Shown here: positions 27,030-35,424 of the stretch, in pieces | How the letters are laid out: each line of letters begins with the position of its first letter | How positions within the stretch are numbered: position 1 is the first letter of the stretch | Assembly (NCBI GenBank): GCA_020072645.1 | Contig: JAIQGK010000010.1 | Span: 145,568-209,567 of the forward strand | Direction of reading: 5' to 3' | Source of the DNA: Terriglobia bacterium | GTDB lineage: Bacteria; Acidobacteriota; Terriglobia; Terriglobales; Acidobacteriaceae | DNA: 64,000 nucleotides | The notes under the pieces: generated by a model | What the model was told of the DNA's origin: nothing | The model's database searches: none | Seen by the model: the letters and a program-made list of their open reading frames with translations, nothing else | Position numbers and translations under genes: made by a program

Positions 27030-28268
27030 TTACTGCAGAAAGCGAGCACGCCAAGGCTCCCCAACGATTGGACATATGCCCTTACTGGTCCCAAAAATCC
27101 TTTTGCGCAAGGATGCGACAGCGATGTAGCCGGCGTCACGCAAAGCCGGGGGCATAAGGCTGAGGAACATTGCGACGATAAACCAAAGGCCTCCCAGCCG
27201 CTTCATGACATAAATGACCGCGCTTGAACGGACCAGGATGGACTTCTTGTCGTCGATCACCACTACGCTATCCGGAAGGTTGACGAGGACATGCTCCGGA
27301 AGAGCGTTGCGCAGGGATTCTCCCTGAAGCGGGGCGAAGGAAAAAGGCTGAGCCGACTGGTCCTCTTTCAATACGAAGCGCACAAAGCCATGGCATAAAC
27401 CGCAAGTACCGTCAAAGAAGATGGTTTGACTCTGAGCGCGCGGGCTGGGAATCCACGCCGGATCGAACGTGAAGAAATGCAGGATCAGCATTCCTGCCGT
27501 GAGATCGGAGAAGTTCACCAGAACCAACAGGCCAAGGTGCATGCAAACCATGGCCAGCCACAATAGGGGCCGCACTTTTCGGAACAGCGCCAGCGGGGAG
27601 AAACTCAGCTCCAGCGTGAGTCCTGACCATGTTGCAGTTTTCAAAATCCAGGGAGGCAGCCCCACCAAGAACGTGCGCAGGAACGTGTCGCGGGCCAGCG
27701 GGTTGGAGAGCACGCGGCTCAGTGCGCTGCCGTCAAGCCATGAAGGACTGATCAGCTTGGTATAGCCGCTGTAAGTGTAGGCCAGAGACATCAATATCCA
27801 GGCGGCAACGTAAATGTCTGCGGGAGGTTTCGCGGCTCCGATGTCGTACTTTTTCTCAATTGCGCGACCACGGGACTGAAGGGGTATCAAGGCGTGAGCA
27901 AGCAACAGCCATCCTATGAATGGCAATGAAGGATTGCCGATCAGCGGATTTCTTCCGTAGAGGCAAGCCAGCAGATACCAGATCAGCACTGCAGCCATGC
28001 GGTCGAATTTGGCAAAGATGAAAAACAAGCTGAGAACTGCTCCAACGCCCAAGCAAGACTCAACAAACAGTGGGGAGTCCCAAAGCGCAAAAATGTTCGG
28101 AAAGAGATGTATGAGAGGACTGAATGAGCCGTCTGGCAGAACGCCACCCGAAGAAAATAACTCGCCACCCCACGGCAGCAGCCCAAGAAAATGTTGAAGC
28201 AGATACAGCCCGAAAGTCACGCGATATATGGCGTACTGCCCATTCGTCCAGCCGTTTTTCATTTGCAT
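27030..28268 (-). CDS. HTTM-domain membrane protein fused to DCC (DUF393) domain
   Basis: The 412-residue protein starts with an HTTM (vitamin-K-carboxylase-like) multi-TM region (about 1-265, e.g. YRVTFGLYLLQHFLG and SYTYSGYTKL-like AYTYSGYTKLISPSW). It ends with a DCC thiol-oxidoreductase-like domain (about 285-400) starting FFDGTCGLCHGFVRFVL, with the CxxC pair. The two are also found as separate genes or fusions elsewhere. It is the last gene of the TetR operon, and its start overlaps the end of the preceding gene. It could process or redox-modify a membrane or lipid substrate, which is inference. Confidence 0.8.
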   Translation of the reverse strand: MQMKNGWTNGQYAIYRVTFGLYLLQHFLGLLPWGGELFSSGGVLPDGSFSPLIHLFPNIFALWDSPLFVESCLGVGAVLSLFFIFAKFDRMAAVLIWYLLACLYGRNPLIGNPSLPFIGWLLLAHALIPLQSRGRAIEKKYDIGAAKPPADIYVAAWILMSLAYTYSGYTKLISPSWLDGSALSRVLSNPLARDTFLRTFLVGLPPWILKTATWSGLTLELSFSPLALFRKVRPLLWLAMVCMHLGLLVLVNFSDLTAGMLILHFFTFDPAWIPSPRAQSQTIFFDGTCGLCHGFVRFVLKEDQSAQPFSFAPLQGESLRNALPEHVLVNLPDSVVVIDDKKSILVRSSAVIYVMKRLGGLWFIVAMFLSLMPPALRDAGYIAVASLRKRIFGTSKGICPIVGEPWRARFLQ

Positions 28269-28747
28269 GGCGCCTCAAATGTCAGCGGCAGCCCGCCGGT
28301 TTGAGAGCCCGTGCGTGTCTCCAGGCGCACGCGCGACGCGCCTTGCATATCTGCCGTATCGATCCCGAGCTCGTGCAATAACGGAGCATTACCGCATAGC
28401 GCATAGTGCGATACCGAGTTGAACATAGGGCGCAACGTATTGTCGGACTGCATGATTGGGCCATATGCAAGCACAGCTCCATAAACATTGCGGCGATTGT
28501 AAGGACCGCGCAATCCACGTGCACGCTCAGGGGTGATTTCCAGGGACTGGAAGTGGCCCGTCTTATCCGTCCACTCAAGGAAAAAGCGAGTGGAGTAAGT
28601 TTCCAGTCCGCGCACTGCGGAGAAGACTTTGGGCGCTGGAGAAGCAGCAGTTGCGGCCGCTAGACCTTTGATGGCGGGCATGCGCAGCACGTCTCCGGCC
28701 ATCTGCAGTAGTCCCAGAGCCAGGAGAAAGACAACCGATTTCCTCAT
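28259..28747 (-). CDS. Hypothetical exported protein in TetR operon
   Basis: This 162-residue protein has an N-terminal signal or anchor (VVFLLALGLLQMAG) and a soluble remainder of about 130 residues including LEWTDKTGHFQSLEITPERA and a GPYNRRNVYGAVLAYGP stretch. Its stop overlaps the HTTM-DCC gene by 10 bp, and its start overlaps the stop of the hydroxylase gene by 4 bp, so all three are translationally coupled. This arrangement suggests that it works with the HTTM-DCC protein at the membrane. No known family is recognised. Confidence 0.75.
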   Translation of the reverse strand: MRKSVVFLLALGLLQMAGDVLRMPAIKGLAAATAASPAPKVFSAVRGLETYSTRFFLEWTDKTGHFQSLEITPERARGLRGPYNRRNVYGAVLAYGPIMQSDNTLRPMFNSVSHYALCGNAPLLHELGIDTADMQGASRVRLETRTGSQTGGLPLTFEAPCK

Positions 28748-29514
28748 GATTGCTGACTCTCGGTCTTTAAGGCGTTTACATCGCGTCCGAGCAGCATCTC
28801 GCGAAAACGGTTTTCCTGTGCCGGCTCAAATCCACACTCGCTGTTCCATTCTCGCGGGTTCCTGAATGTGCCAAAAAGCATGTCCCACAATGGCAAGTCA
28901 GAGTAATTGAAGGAGTGAACACCCTTCTCATGATGAACACAATGGCTCTCTGGCCGTTGAAACAAAAAGCCCAGCCAGTAAGGCGTGCGCACGTTCCAGT
29001 GATATACAAGCTCGGCGAGCCCGCTCAACAGCACGGCTCCAGTGGCTGCTGCCGGCCCCACGCCAACCACAAGATAGAGAATCGCGCTCGATAGCACGCT
29101 GTTGATGAGAATTTCAAACGGATGTTTGTAGAAGCTGGTAATTACCTCAATCCGCTGAGGACTGTGATGGACCTGGTGGAACCAGCGCCAAAGGAAGTTG
29201 CTCTGGTGACGCCAACGGTGCCACCAATAATAAAAGAAGGTGATTGTGACGTAGCCAAGGATGGCTCCGCCATTTACGCCCAGCACATCGGCGTTCCAAG
29301 GACGATGTTGCAACATCCACCCGTTCCATCCCGCGCCGGCGATCCACACCGAGCCCACCTGGACGCCATTCAGCAGCAGCGCTCTCAACCACCATCCGCG
29401 CACCTGCGGCCAATTTCTTCCAGAGTGGCGAGACTCTACAACCATCATCATCAGCGCAACCGCCAGCACAATTCCAGGAATTATCAAGTTCTTAAGAAGC
29501 CCAGGCGTATTCAT
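28744..29514 (-). CDS. Fatty acid hydroxylase / sterol desaturase family protein
   Basis: This 256-residue integral membrane di-iron enzyme has three to four TM segments. The His motifs are in order WWHRWRHQ (HRWRH), FHQVHHSPQRI (HxxHH) and SHCVHHEKGVHSFNYSDLPLWD, the metal ligands of this superfamily. It would hydroxylate or desaturate a lipid. ATG 29514 is chosen over one 21 bp upstream because it starts MNTPGLLKNLI. It follows the TetR gene by 39 bp and is coupled to the next gene by an ATGA overlap. Confidence 0.88.
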   Translation of the reverse strand: MNTPGLLKNLIIPGIVLAVALMMMVVESRHSGRNWPQVRGWWLRALLLNGVQVGSVWIAGAGWNGWMLQHRPWNADVLGVNGGAILGYVTITFFYYWWHRWRHQSNFLWRWFHQVHHSPQRIEVITSFYKHPFEILINSVLSSAILYLVVGVGPAAATGAVLLSGLAELVYHWNVRTPYWLGFLFQRPESHCVHHEKGVHSFNYSDLPLWDMLFGTFRNPREWNSECGFEPAQENRFREMLLGRDVNALKTESQQS

Positions 29515-29553
29515 GGCAATTTGTCTCCTTGGCAAATAGTTCTTGCAGCTTGG

Positions 29554-30132
29554 TTACGCCTTTGTCAGCAGCAACGCGTCGAAGCTGTTCGCAAACTGAT
29601 CGAGCGCATCGGATGTTCGTCTTTTGTCGCCGCTGGCAAGGTAATCCATCAAGAGCCCAACAACCGTACTGACAGCAAGGGTGGCCAGCGCCCGGCGCGT
29701 GGTTGGCGGAAGTTTTGACGGCAAGACAGAGGCCATCATCTCTACCCAGCTGGTAACCGCTCCCTCCAGGTAACGGCCGTATCGCTTCGGCTTTTGAAGG
29801 GCCAGCCCATGTACTTCAAAGAAAAGTCGCAGGTATCGCTCGTGCTCTTTGGAAATGGCCCAGTTCCAAAAAGCCCGCATCATTTGCGAGGGCTTTCGCC
29901 CCTGATCATTTTTCACCAGGGCCGCAAAGTTTTGTTGAACGCGATCTCTCACCACGATCATCGCGTCAGTAACCAGTGCCTCCTTGGAGCCGAAATGGTA
30001 GACCAGAAGCCTGGCCTTGCTGCCAACTTTGGCGGCAAGGGGCCGGAGGGACAGGTCCGCAACGCCGTGTTCCAGCAGGTACTCGATCGAAGCATCAAGC
30101 AGATCTTCCCGGCGCTCGGATTTACGTTTCAT
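29554..30132 (-). CDS. TetR-family transcriptional regulator
   Basis: The 192-residue protein has an N-terminal TetR HTH (about 5-50: RREDLLDASIEYLLEHG, then SLRPLAAKVG, then LLVYHFGSKEALV) and a variable all-helical ligand domain. It starts at ATG 30132. Directly upstream are two abutting palindromes, TGTAAC-N4-GTTACA, which are strong operator candidates. It is the first gene of an operon with the hydroxylase, the exported protein and the HTTM-DCC protein, so it likely controls its own operon in response to a small hydrophobic effector. Confidence 0.92.
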   Translation of the reverse strand: MKRKSERREDLLDASIEYLLEHGVADLSLRPLAAKVGSKARLLVYHFGSKEALVTDAMIVVRDRVQQNFAALVKNDQGRKPSQMMRAFWNWAISKEHERYLRLFFEVHGLALQKPKRYGRYLEGAVTSWVEMMASVLPSKLPPTTRRALATLAVSTVVGLLMDYLASGDKRRTSDALDQFANSFDALLLTKA

Positions 30133-30163
30133 GTAACACACGTTACATGTAACAGTCGTTACA
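30132..30163. promoter_or_regulatory. Two abutting TetR operator palindromes
   Basis: TGTAACACACGTTACA at 30132-30147 and TGTAACAGTCGTTACA at 30148-30163. Each is an inverted repeat of TGTAAC with a 4-bp spacer (ACAC, AGTC), and the two abut with no gap. They overlap the first base of the TetR start codon, so repression would block the promoter or initiation region. Confidence 0.75.
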
Positions 30164-30276
30164 GTCAAGTAAAAAGTCAGGCGGTCAAGCTATCCTCGGT
30201 TCTGGCAGGCTATCTTGTTGAAGCCAACGGAACCTTCCCGGCTAAGAGGGGTTTCGGAAAGAATGTGATGTCTGGT

Positions 30277-30338
30277 TGGTGCCGGGAGGGGGAGTCGAAC
30301 CCCAAGGGCCGGAGCCCGGCGGATTTTGAGTCCGCTGC
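30277..30338 (-). pseudogene. 3' fragment of tRNA-Leu (candidate attachment site)
   Basis: 62 bp match the 3' part of the intact tRNA-Leu at 34293-34355 with one substitution and one missing C in the CCCCC run. The match runs from the CCA end to the 5' side of the anticodon arm, then stops. No 5' half follows, so it cannot be a working tRNA. It is in the same orientation as the intact gene. Confidence 0.8.
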
Positions 30339-30467
30339 TCCTGTTAGGAGCTTACAGGCAGGTCATCGAGCTCTGAAAGACTGTCTCTTGTTGGGCAAGT
30401 CATCGTTTCTCGTGCCACAATGATCGCTCAGCCGTTCGCAATCGATGGAGGACAACGAACAACGCTT

Positions 30468-31424
30468 ATGTCAAAAGAGCTGCTATCAGTCGGAAAGCTT
30501 TCAGCTCCACACGGGGAAAAGCGGTATGGTGTAAATGAATTTCTGGTCCAAGGCCAGCCTTACCGTCTCCCGATGTGGCTCATCAATGGAGTCAGCGAAG
30601 GGCCGACGCTCGTCGTGACAGCCGGCGTGCATGCGGCTGAGTATGCCAGCATCGCGGCTGCGCTTGAACTCGGGCGCTCTCTTCATCCGGGAAGCCTATC
30701 CGGGCGCATGATCGTGGTGCCGGTTCTGGATATGCCGGCGTTCACCGCGCGTTCTATTTACGTCTGTCCTCTCGACGGCAAGAACCCGAATCGCGTATTT
30801 CCCGGTAATCCGCAGGGGAGCGCCTCTGAACAGATCGCCGATTGGGTGTTTCGCAACGTAATGTCGCAGGCAACTCATTACGTAGATTTACATGGCGGAG
30901 ATTTGATCGAAGCATTGGTTCCGTTCACGATTTTCTTTCGCACTGGCGACAAGCGCATTGACGAAGCATCGCTGGAAATGGCCAGGGTCTTCGGTATTCA
31001 TTTTCTGGTGTGCAGTGAGACGCCTGGGTCAACGTTCTGCGCGGCATCGCGCGCGGGCATTCCGTCCATCCTGACTGAAGCCGGCGGACAGGGAATCTGG
31101 ACGGCCGAGGATGTCCGCTGCCATACCAATGGCCTTGATCGCCTGATGCGCCACCTGAAAATGATTCCGGGGAATGCTCCGGAGACCGTTCCGTTCACGC
31201 TTCTCGATCGGTTCCTTTGGCTTCGTAGCGAACACGAAAGTTTCTGGTATCCAGCGGTCGCTGTCAACGATCGAGTAAAGGCTGGGCAAAACCTGGGCGT
31301 CATTAAGGATTACGAAGGGCACGTGCTGCAAACGGCGATCAGCCCAGCCGATGGCATCGTTCTTTTCATCGTCTCGTCGTTAGCAATCAACCGTGGCGAT
31401 CCTTTGTTGGCAGTCGGTGCTTGA
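30468..31424 (+). CDS. Succinylglutamate desuccinylase/aspartoacylase-family deacylase
   Basis: This M14-type zinc carboxypeptidase-fold hydrolase has 318 residues from ATG 30468. Zinc ligands are in GVHAAEYAS (the HxxE motif) and probably in THYVDLHGGD. A catalytic Glu candidate is in ILTEAGGQG. The C-terminal ISPADGIVLFIVSSLAINRGDPL is the usual beta-hairpin module. It would remove an N-acyl group from a small amide, but the substrate is unknown. The start is uncertain, as an ATG at 30420 is also in frame. It sits alone with the transketolase-like gene inside the tRNA-Leu-bracketed segment. Confidence 0.85.
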   Translation: MSKELLSVGKLSAPHGEKRYGVNEFLVQGQPYRLPMWLINGVSEGPTLVVTAGVHAAEYASIAAALELGRSLHPGSLSGRMIVVPVLDMPAFTARSIYVCPLDGKNPNRVFPGNPQGSASEQIADWVFRNVMSQATHYVDLHGGDLIEALVPFTIFFRTGDKRIDEASLEMARVFGIHFLVCSETPGSTFCAASRAGIPSILTEAGGQGIWTAEDVRCHTNGLDRLMRHLKMIPGNAPETVPFTLLDRFLWLRSEHESFWYPAVAVNDRVKAGQNLGVIKDYEGHVLQTAISPADGIVLFIVSSLAINRGDPLLAVGA

Positions 31425-31638
31425 TCACATAGCCGATCCCATCGTAGTAGTGCTCTGGTGCACTGCGTTAGTGGCTGTTGCCAGCTACGCAGATGTCGCT
31501 GTATGTTAGATAAAAGGGTTAGTGACCAAACGTCCGCTGAAAATGCAGCCCACGTACAGCGACGTTAACGAACAATATCGCCTCGTTTGGCGGGACTGCG
31601 GTCCTGCAACCGCTACACCATCGCTACGGAGACCGTTA

Positions 31639-34152
31639 ATGACATCGTGCACCGCCGTATTTCCTTCCCCCACCCAGCAACAACCTGCGTACGATCCGCT
31701 GCTCGACGACATTGGATACATGACCTGCATGACCCTGGTGCTGCTCGGAAATTACGCGCAAACCGGGCACCTCGGCGGTCCGCTGGCATACACACCGTAC
31801 AACGTTGCCGCGCACCTGGCCGGTCCGGAAAATGGCGGACTCCGTTATGATTACCGCCGGCCCAAGCATCCTTACTCCGACAAATTCATGATGGCAGCGG
31901 GTCACTCTGTCCCAACGTGCTACGCGCTGTGGATGATCATGGGCGAAGCCCTGCGTCGCAAGTATCAGGAGACCGGTGATCCGCGTTACCACGTTGATCC
32001 GCACGTTGCGATGCTTCCGGTCGACGCCCTGGGATTCCGTCGCGGCGCGGGCGCGTTGAAGACGCTGCTGCAGGAAACGAACCTGGTTGACCATCCACTG
32101 TTTGCCACCGCGAAGGGCCGCGGCATTCGTGCGCTCTCAGGACATGCCGAGAGCATCGACTGCACCAACGACGTAAACGGCGGACCTTCTGGCGTCGGCA
32201 TCGCGACCGCCGCGGGCAAGGCGATGTTCTGGGATGTGGCGGGCGCGCCTGATTCGCCGAAAGTGATCGCCTTGGAAGGCGAGTTCGCGCTCACTGAAGG
32301 TCATGCGCAGGAGTTGAAGACGCAGGCGCTCGCCTTACAAGTGGGAAAGCGTTTACGGGTCATGCTTTCCAACAACAACGCGGGTATCGACGACTGTCTG
32401 CTCGGCGGCGTGATCGCTGCGAAGTACGAGGGCGACTACGATCTCGTAAACCAATGGACGTCTTATGGATGGAACGTTTTCACCCTGTCAAACGGTAACG
32501 ACTATAACGAAGTAACCGCGGCCCTGAAGGCAATGGACGCAGTGGATCCGAACGACCGCCGCCCCATCATCGCGATCGGCAGGACCATCAAGGGCTATTG
32601 GCCCGCAGCCGCTGACGGGAAACTCCCCGGCTACGGCGCGCAGTTGGTGAGTTACGCAAGCCATCCTTACGCGCTGAAGATGAACTCGGAGTATTTTCTC
32701 GCGCTGGCGCAGTCGTTCGAGAAGCATTACGGCGTGGAGTTCGAAGGCATTCGCAAAGGCCCAGTCACCGACAATCGCGAGCGTTTGATTCAGTTCAAGA
32801 CGAACATCGACGTGGTGATGTCACTGCTCGACCGCAACGGATTGGGTGATCGCCTGGCGGATCGTTTGGTGACAATCGGCGACACCGTGCGCGACGATGT
32901 GAAGTTGCGTATCTCAGCCACCGCTGATCCATTCCTTGACGATCGCCTGCGTGTCGCGGCGCTCCCGGAAGCCCCGCAGAAGCTTTCAATTCGTAATGCG
33001 GTTTCCGGCGCGCAGAAAGAAGTCAGCATTTCGCTCTTCAAGAAACCCGGCGAGATAGCCGGAGCCAGGCGAGCGATTTCGGAAATCGTCAAGTGGATGA
33101 ACTATGTCACGGACGGGCGCTTCTTCACCCTGGCCGCCGACCTTTCAGAGTCCATCAACGTTGAGCACGGCAGTTTGTGGGGTCACTATAGTCCCACGGA
33201 CAACCCGCTGGGAACGCGGTGTAAAGCGCCCATTCAGGAAGCGGGCAACGTTTCTACCGCCATCGGTCTGGTGAGTCAAAGCGCTTCCGTCGATCCCGAA
33301 AAATTTGCCGGCGTTTGGGCCCTGAGTGGTACCTATGGAGCGTTTACGCCGCTCATGTACACCCCGGCGCGTGTCTGGAGTCAACAAAATCAGGACAGCA
33401 AGTTCCGCGTCGGTGTGCTGCATATTCTCACCGCGCACTCCGGACCTGAAACCGCGGCCGACGCGCGCACACACTTCGGCATCTTTGCTCCGCAAGTGTG
33501 GAAGCTGTTCCCGCGAGGTCAGGTGATCAATCTGAGTTTTTGGGATTACAACGACGTCGCGCCCGGCTATTTCGCGGCGGCGGAAATCGCGGCCCGCGAT
33601 CCGCGCGTGGGCATCATCACGCTGGAAGTTGCGCGACCCGATTTCGCGGTCGCGGACCGAAGCCATTTCGCCGACTCCGATCTGCGCGCCGCCGCCAAGG
33701 GCCTTTACGTGATCCGCGATTTCGCGCCCAACCAGCCGCGCCACGGTTACGTGATTGCGCAGGGATCCAGTTCAACCGTGAATCTGGTGAAAGTGCTGCC
33801 GAGACTCGAAGCAGCCGGTGTAAACGTAAAAGTGATCGCTGCCATCAGCGAGGAGTTGTTCGACCGTCAGCCGCAGGCATATCGCGATTCCGTGCTGCCC
33901 CCCGAAGCCCGCTACGACCTGATGGTGGTCTCGACAGGCACACGGCGCATGTGGCCGCTGCGCAACCTGGGTCCTTTGACCGATGAGTATTCACTCACGT
34001 CCGACTTTGATAATTGCTGGAGGACCGGCGGACTGGAACCGGATGTGATTGCGGAAGCGCATCTCGATCCTGATTCGATCTTCTCAGGCGTGAAGCGGTT
34101 CGCAGACGAGCACGAGAGGCGCGTCAGCGATCAACGCAAAATGATTGGTTAG
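31639..34152 (+). CDS. Transketolase-like ThDP enzyme (E1/transketolase superfamily)
   Basis: At 837 residues this is longer than classical transketolase, which is about 660. The N-terminal ThDP domain has GHLGGPLAYTPYNVAAHLAG and DKFMMAAGHSVPT. The ThDP/Mg site appears as ALEGEFALTEGH followed by SNNNAGIDD, so the usual GDG reads EGE. The middle pyrimidine-binding domain has FTLAADLSESINVEHG and the C-terminal domain has RHGYVIAQGSSSTVNLVKVL. A typical transketolase role (two-carbon transfer) or an E1-like decarboxylation is possible; I cannot choose. A GTG at 31522 would add 39 non-family residues, so I start at ATG 31639, with GGAG upstream. Confidence 0.82.
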   Translation: MTSCTAVFPSPTQQQPAYDPLLDDIGYMTCMTLVLLGNYAQTGHLGGPLAYTPYNVAAHLAGPENGGLRYDYRRPKHPYSDKFMMAAGHSVPTCYALWMIMGEALRRKYQETGDPRYHVDPHVAMLPVDALGFRRGAGALKTLLQETNLVDHPLFATAKGRGIRALSGHAESIDCTNDVNGGPSGVGIATAAGKAMFWDVAGAPDSPKVIALEGEFALTEGHAQELKTQALALQVGKRLRVMLSNNNAGIDDCLLGGVIAAKYEGDYDLVNQWTSYGWNVFTLSNGNDYNEVTAALKAMDAVDPNDRRPIIAIGRTIKGYWPAAADGKLPGYGAQLVSYASHPYALKMNSEYFLALAQSFEKHYGVEFEGIRKGPVTDNRERLIQFKTNIDVVMSLLDRNGLGDRLADRLVTIGDTVRDDVKLRISATADPFLDDRLRVAALPEAPQKLSIRNAVSGAQKEVSISLFKKPGEIAGARRAISEIVKWMNYVTDGRFFTLAADLSESINVEHGSLWGHYSPTDNPLGTRCKAPIQEAGNVSTAIGLVSQSASVDPEKFAGVWALSGTYGAFTPLMYTPARVWSQQNQDSKFRVGVLHILTAHSGPETAADARTHFGIFAPQVWKLFPRGQVINLSFWDYNDVAPGYFAAAEIAARDPRVGIITLEVARPDFAVADRSHFADSDLRAAAKGLYVIRDFAPNQPRHGYVIAQGSSSTVNLVKVLPRLEAAGVNVKVIAAISEELFDRQPQAYRDSVLPPEARYDLMVVSTGTRRMWPLRNLGPLTDEYSLTSDFDNCWRTGGLEPDVIAEAHLDPDSIFSGVKRFADEHERRVSDQRKMIG

Positions 34153-34292
34153 CCAAGGAATTGGCACAAGACCTTCAATTGGTCGACACTCTCTTCGTAG
34201 CTGTCGATTTGCACTCAGAGGAACGCGGACCGATGCCGCGGCAGGTGGAGTCCTGACTCACGCCCGAGTCAACTTTAGCATCATTGATTGGC

Positions 34293-34379
34293 TGGTGCCG
34301 GGAGGGGGAGTCGAACCCCCAAGGGCCGAAGCCCGGCGGATTTTGAGTCCGCTGCGTCTGCCAGTTCCGCCATCCCGGC
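34293..34379 (-). tRNA. tRNA-Leu (anticodon CAA)
   Basis: On the minus strand the gene reads 5'-GCCGGGA...TCCCGGCACCA-3', 87 nt with CCA encoded. The anticodon arm GCGGA-CTCAAAA-TCCGC gives anticodon CAA. A long variable arm with GGGC-TTCG-GCCC is typical of class II leucine tRNA, and the T-loop has GGTTCGACTCC. The 3' end faces the inserted segment to the left. Confidence 0.95.
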
Positions 34380-34414
34380 TTAGGGTTGGAGAACATTGAT
34401 AGAGTAGCACAAAT

Positions 34415-34445
34415 GCCCGTAATGATTGATCTTACGGGCGTTTTT
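34415..34445 (+). terminator. Rho-independent terminator
   Basis: Stem GCCCGTAA/TTACGGGC (8 bp) with loop TGATTGATC is followed by GTTTTT. It acts on plus-strand transcription, just upstream of the tRNA-Leu 5' end. Confidence 0.75.
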
Positions 34446-34639
34446 CATTCCTGCTTTCATTACCTGAACTTATTCATGGATAACACCCATTATCACGGTT
34501 ACTGCACGCGCATTTTGGCCTTCTGGGATCTCTGAGTGACTAGTAGCTGGTGGTGCCAATGCGCGGTGCTATGATTTTGCACTGTCGGCAAGTGTTTTCA
34601 AACTTGCTCAGGTTTCTCGCATCTCCGGATGGAGGATCA

Positions 34640-35266
34640 ATGCTTACAGAATCGGAAAGCGGCCATTCCCACCACCACAGTACCGGCATCCGTTGGGTCG
34701 ATTTGATCGTAGCGTCGAGTGCCATTTTCATCTCAATCGTATCGCTTGTTGTCTCCATAGGTCATGGACGAACAATGGAGCAGTTGGTCAAGGAAAATCG
34801 AAAGATGGTAGCAGGCAGCACAATGCCTTTTCTGACCGTTGGCGGTAGCCAATTCGACTCCAAAGATCGACGCAGACTCGTGCTGATCTTGAAGAATGGG
34901 GGAGTTGGGCCGGCGAGGATCGAGTGGTTTGAAGTCCGTTATAAAGGGGTGCCGTACAGTTCTGAAGACGCGCTATTACATGCTTGCTGTCTCTCGGCAT
35001 TGCCGAAAGGAAGCGTTCCCTCAGGTGCATTTTATGCCAACGTTTCGGGAACCATGCTCCCGCAACGGGAGAGTATTGAATTCATTAATTTCCAGCCTGA
35101 GGTTAATAAGGATCTGATAGATGCCTTGGATGCGGCGAGGCGCGATATCACGTTTAATGCCTGTTACTGTTCGGTCCTGGATGAATGCTGGCAGACCGAT
35201 TTCTCTTCAAGCCACCCCAAGCGGGTGGGAGAATGTCACGCGCCGCCCGATAACACACTGTGGTAA
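34640..35266 (+). CDS. Hypothetical single-TM protein
   Basis: This 208-residue protein has one TM helix (about 20-45, LIVASSAIFISIVSLVVSIG) and a soluble C-terminal domain with beta-type stretches (PFLTVGGSQF, RRLVLILKNGGVGPARIEWFEVRYKG) and several Cys. GGAGG lies 5 nt before ATG 34640. Similar layouts occur in plasmid or accessory proteins of unknown role. It follows the tRNA-Leu and may belong to accessory DNA. Confidence 0.6.
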   Translation: MLTESESGHSHHHSTGIRWVDLIVASSAIFISIVSLVVSIGHGRTMEQLVKENRKMVAGSTMPFLTVGGSQFDSKDRRRLVLILKNGGVGPARIEWFEVRYKGVPYSSEDALLHACCLSALPKGSVPSGAFYANVSGTMLPQRESIEFINFQPEVNKDLIDALDAARRDITFNACYCSVLDECWQTDFSSSHPKRVGECHAPPDNTLW

Positions 35267-35424
35267 GCAGGGCCAGTGGGGAAAAAATTTGAACGCAAAA
35301 TGTGCCATGTCAGCAAGTTTCCTGATGTCGGTGCTTCATATTTGGGCGACCGTGTTCTAATAGACATTCCGGGTTTGCTGGAAGACCGCAGTTACATCGC
35401 GTTCACAGCACAAGCAGGGAAACT

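Larger units (their letters stand above)
30277..34379. mobile_element. tRNA-Leu-bracketed segment (candidate integrated island, no integrase)
   Basis: A two-gene segment of about 4 kb (30339-34292) lies between a tRNA-Leu 3' fragment and the 3' end of the intact tRNA-Leu gene, both in the same orientation. This is the geometry left by site-specific integration into a tRNA 3' end. There is no integrase, so it would be a non-autonomous or decayed element. Duplication of a tRNA gene followed by decay is an alternative. Confidence 0.5.

Noticed and set aside
30277..30338. A second functional tRNA-Leu.
   Set aside because: The 5' half with acceptor strand and D-arm is missing, and the variable arm region has lost a base.
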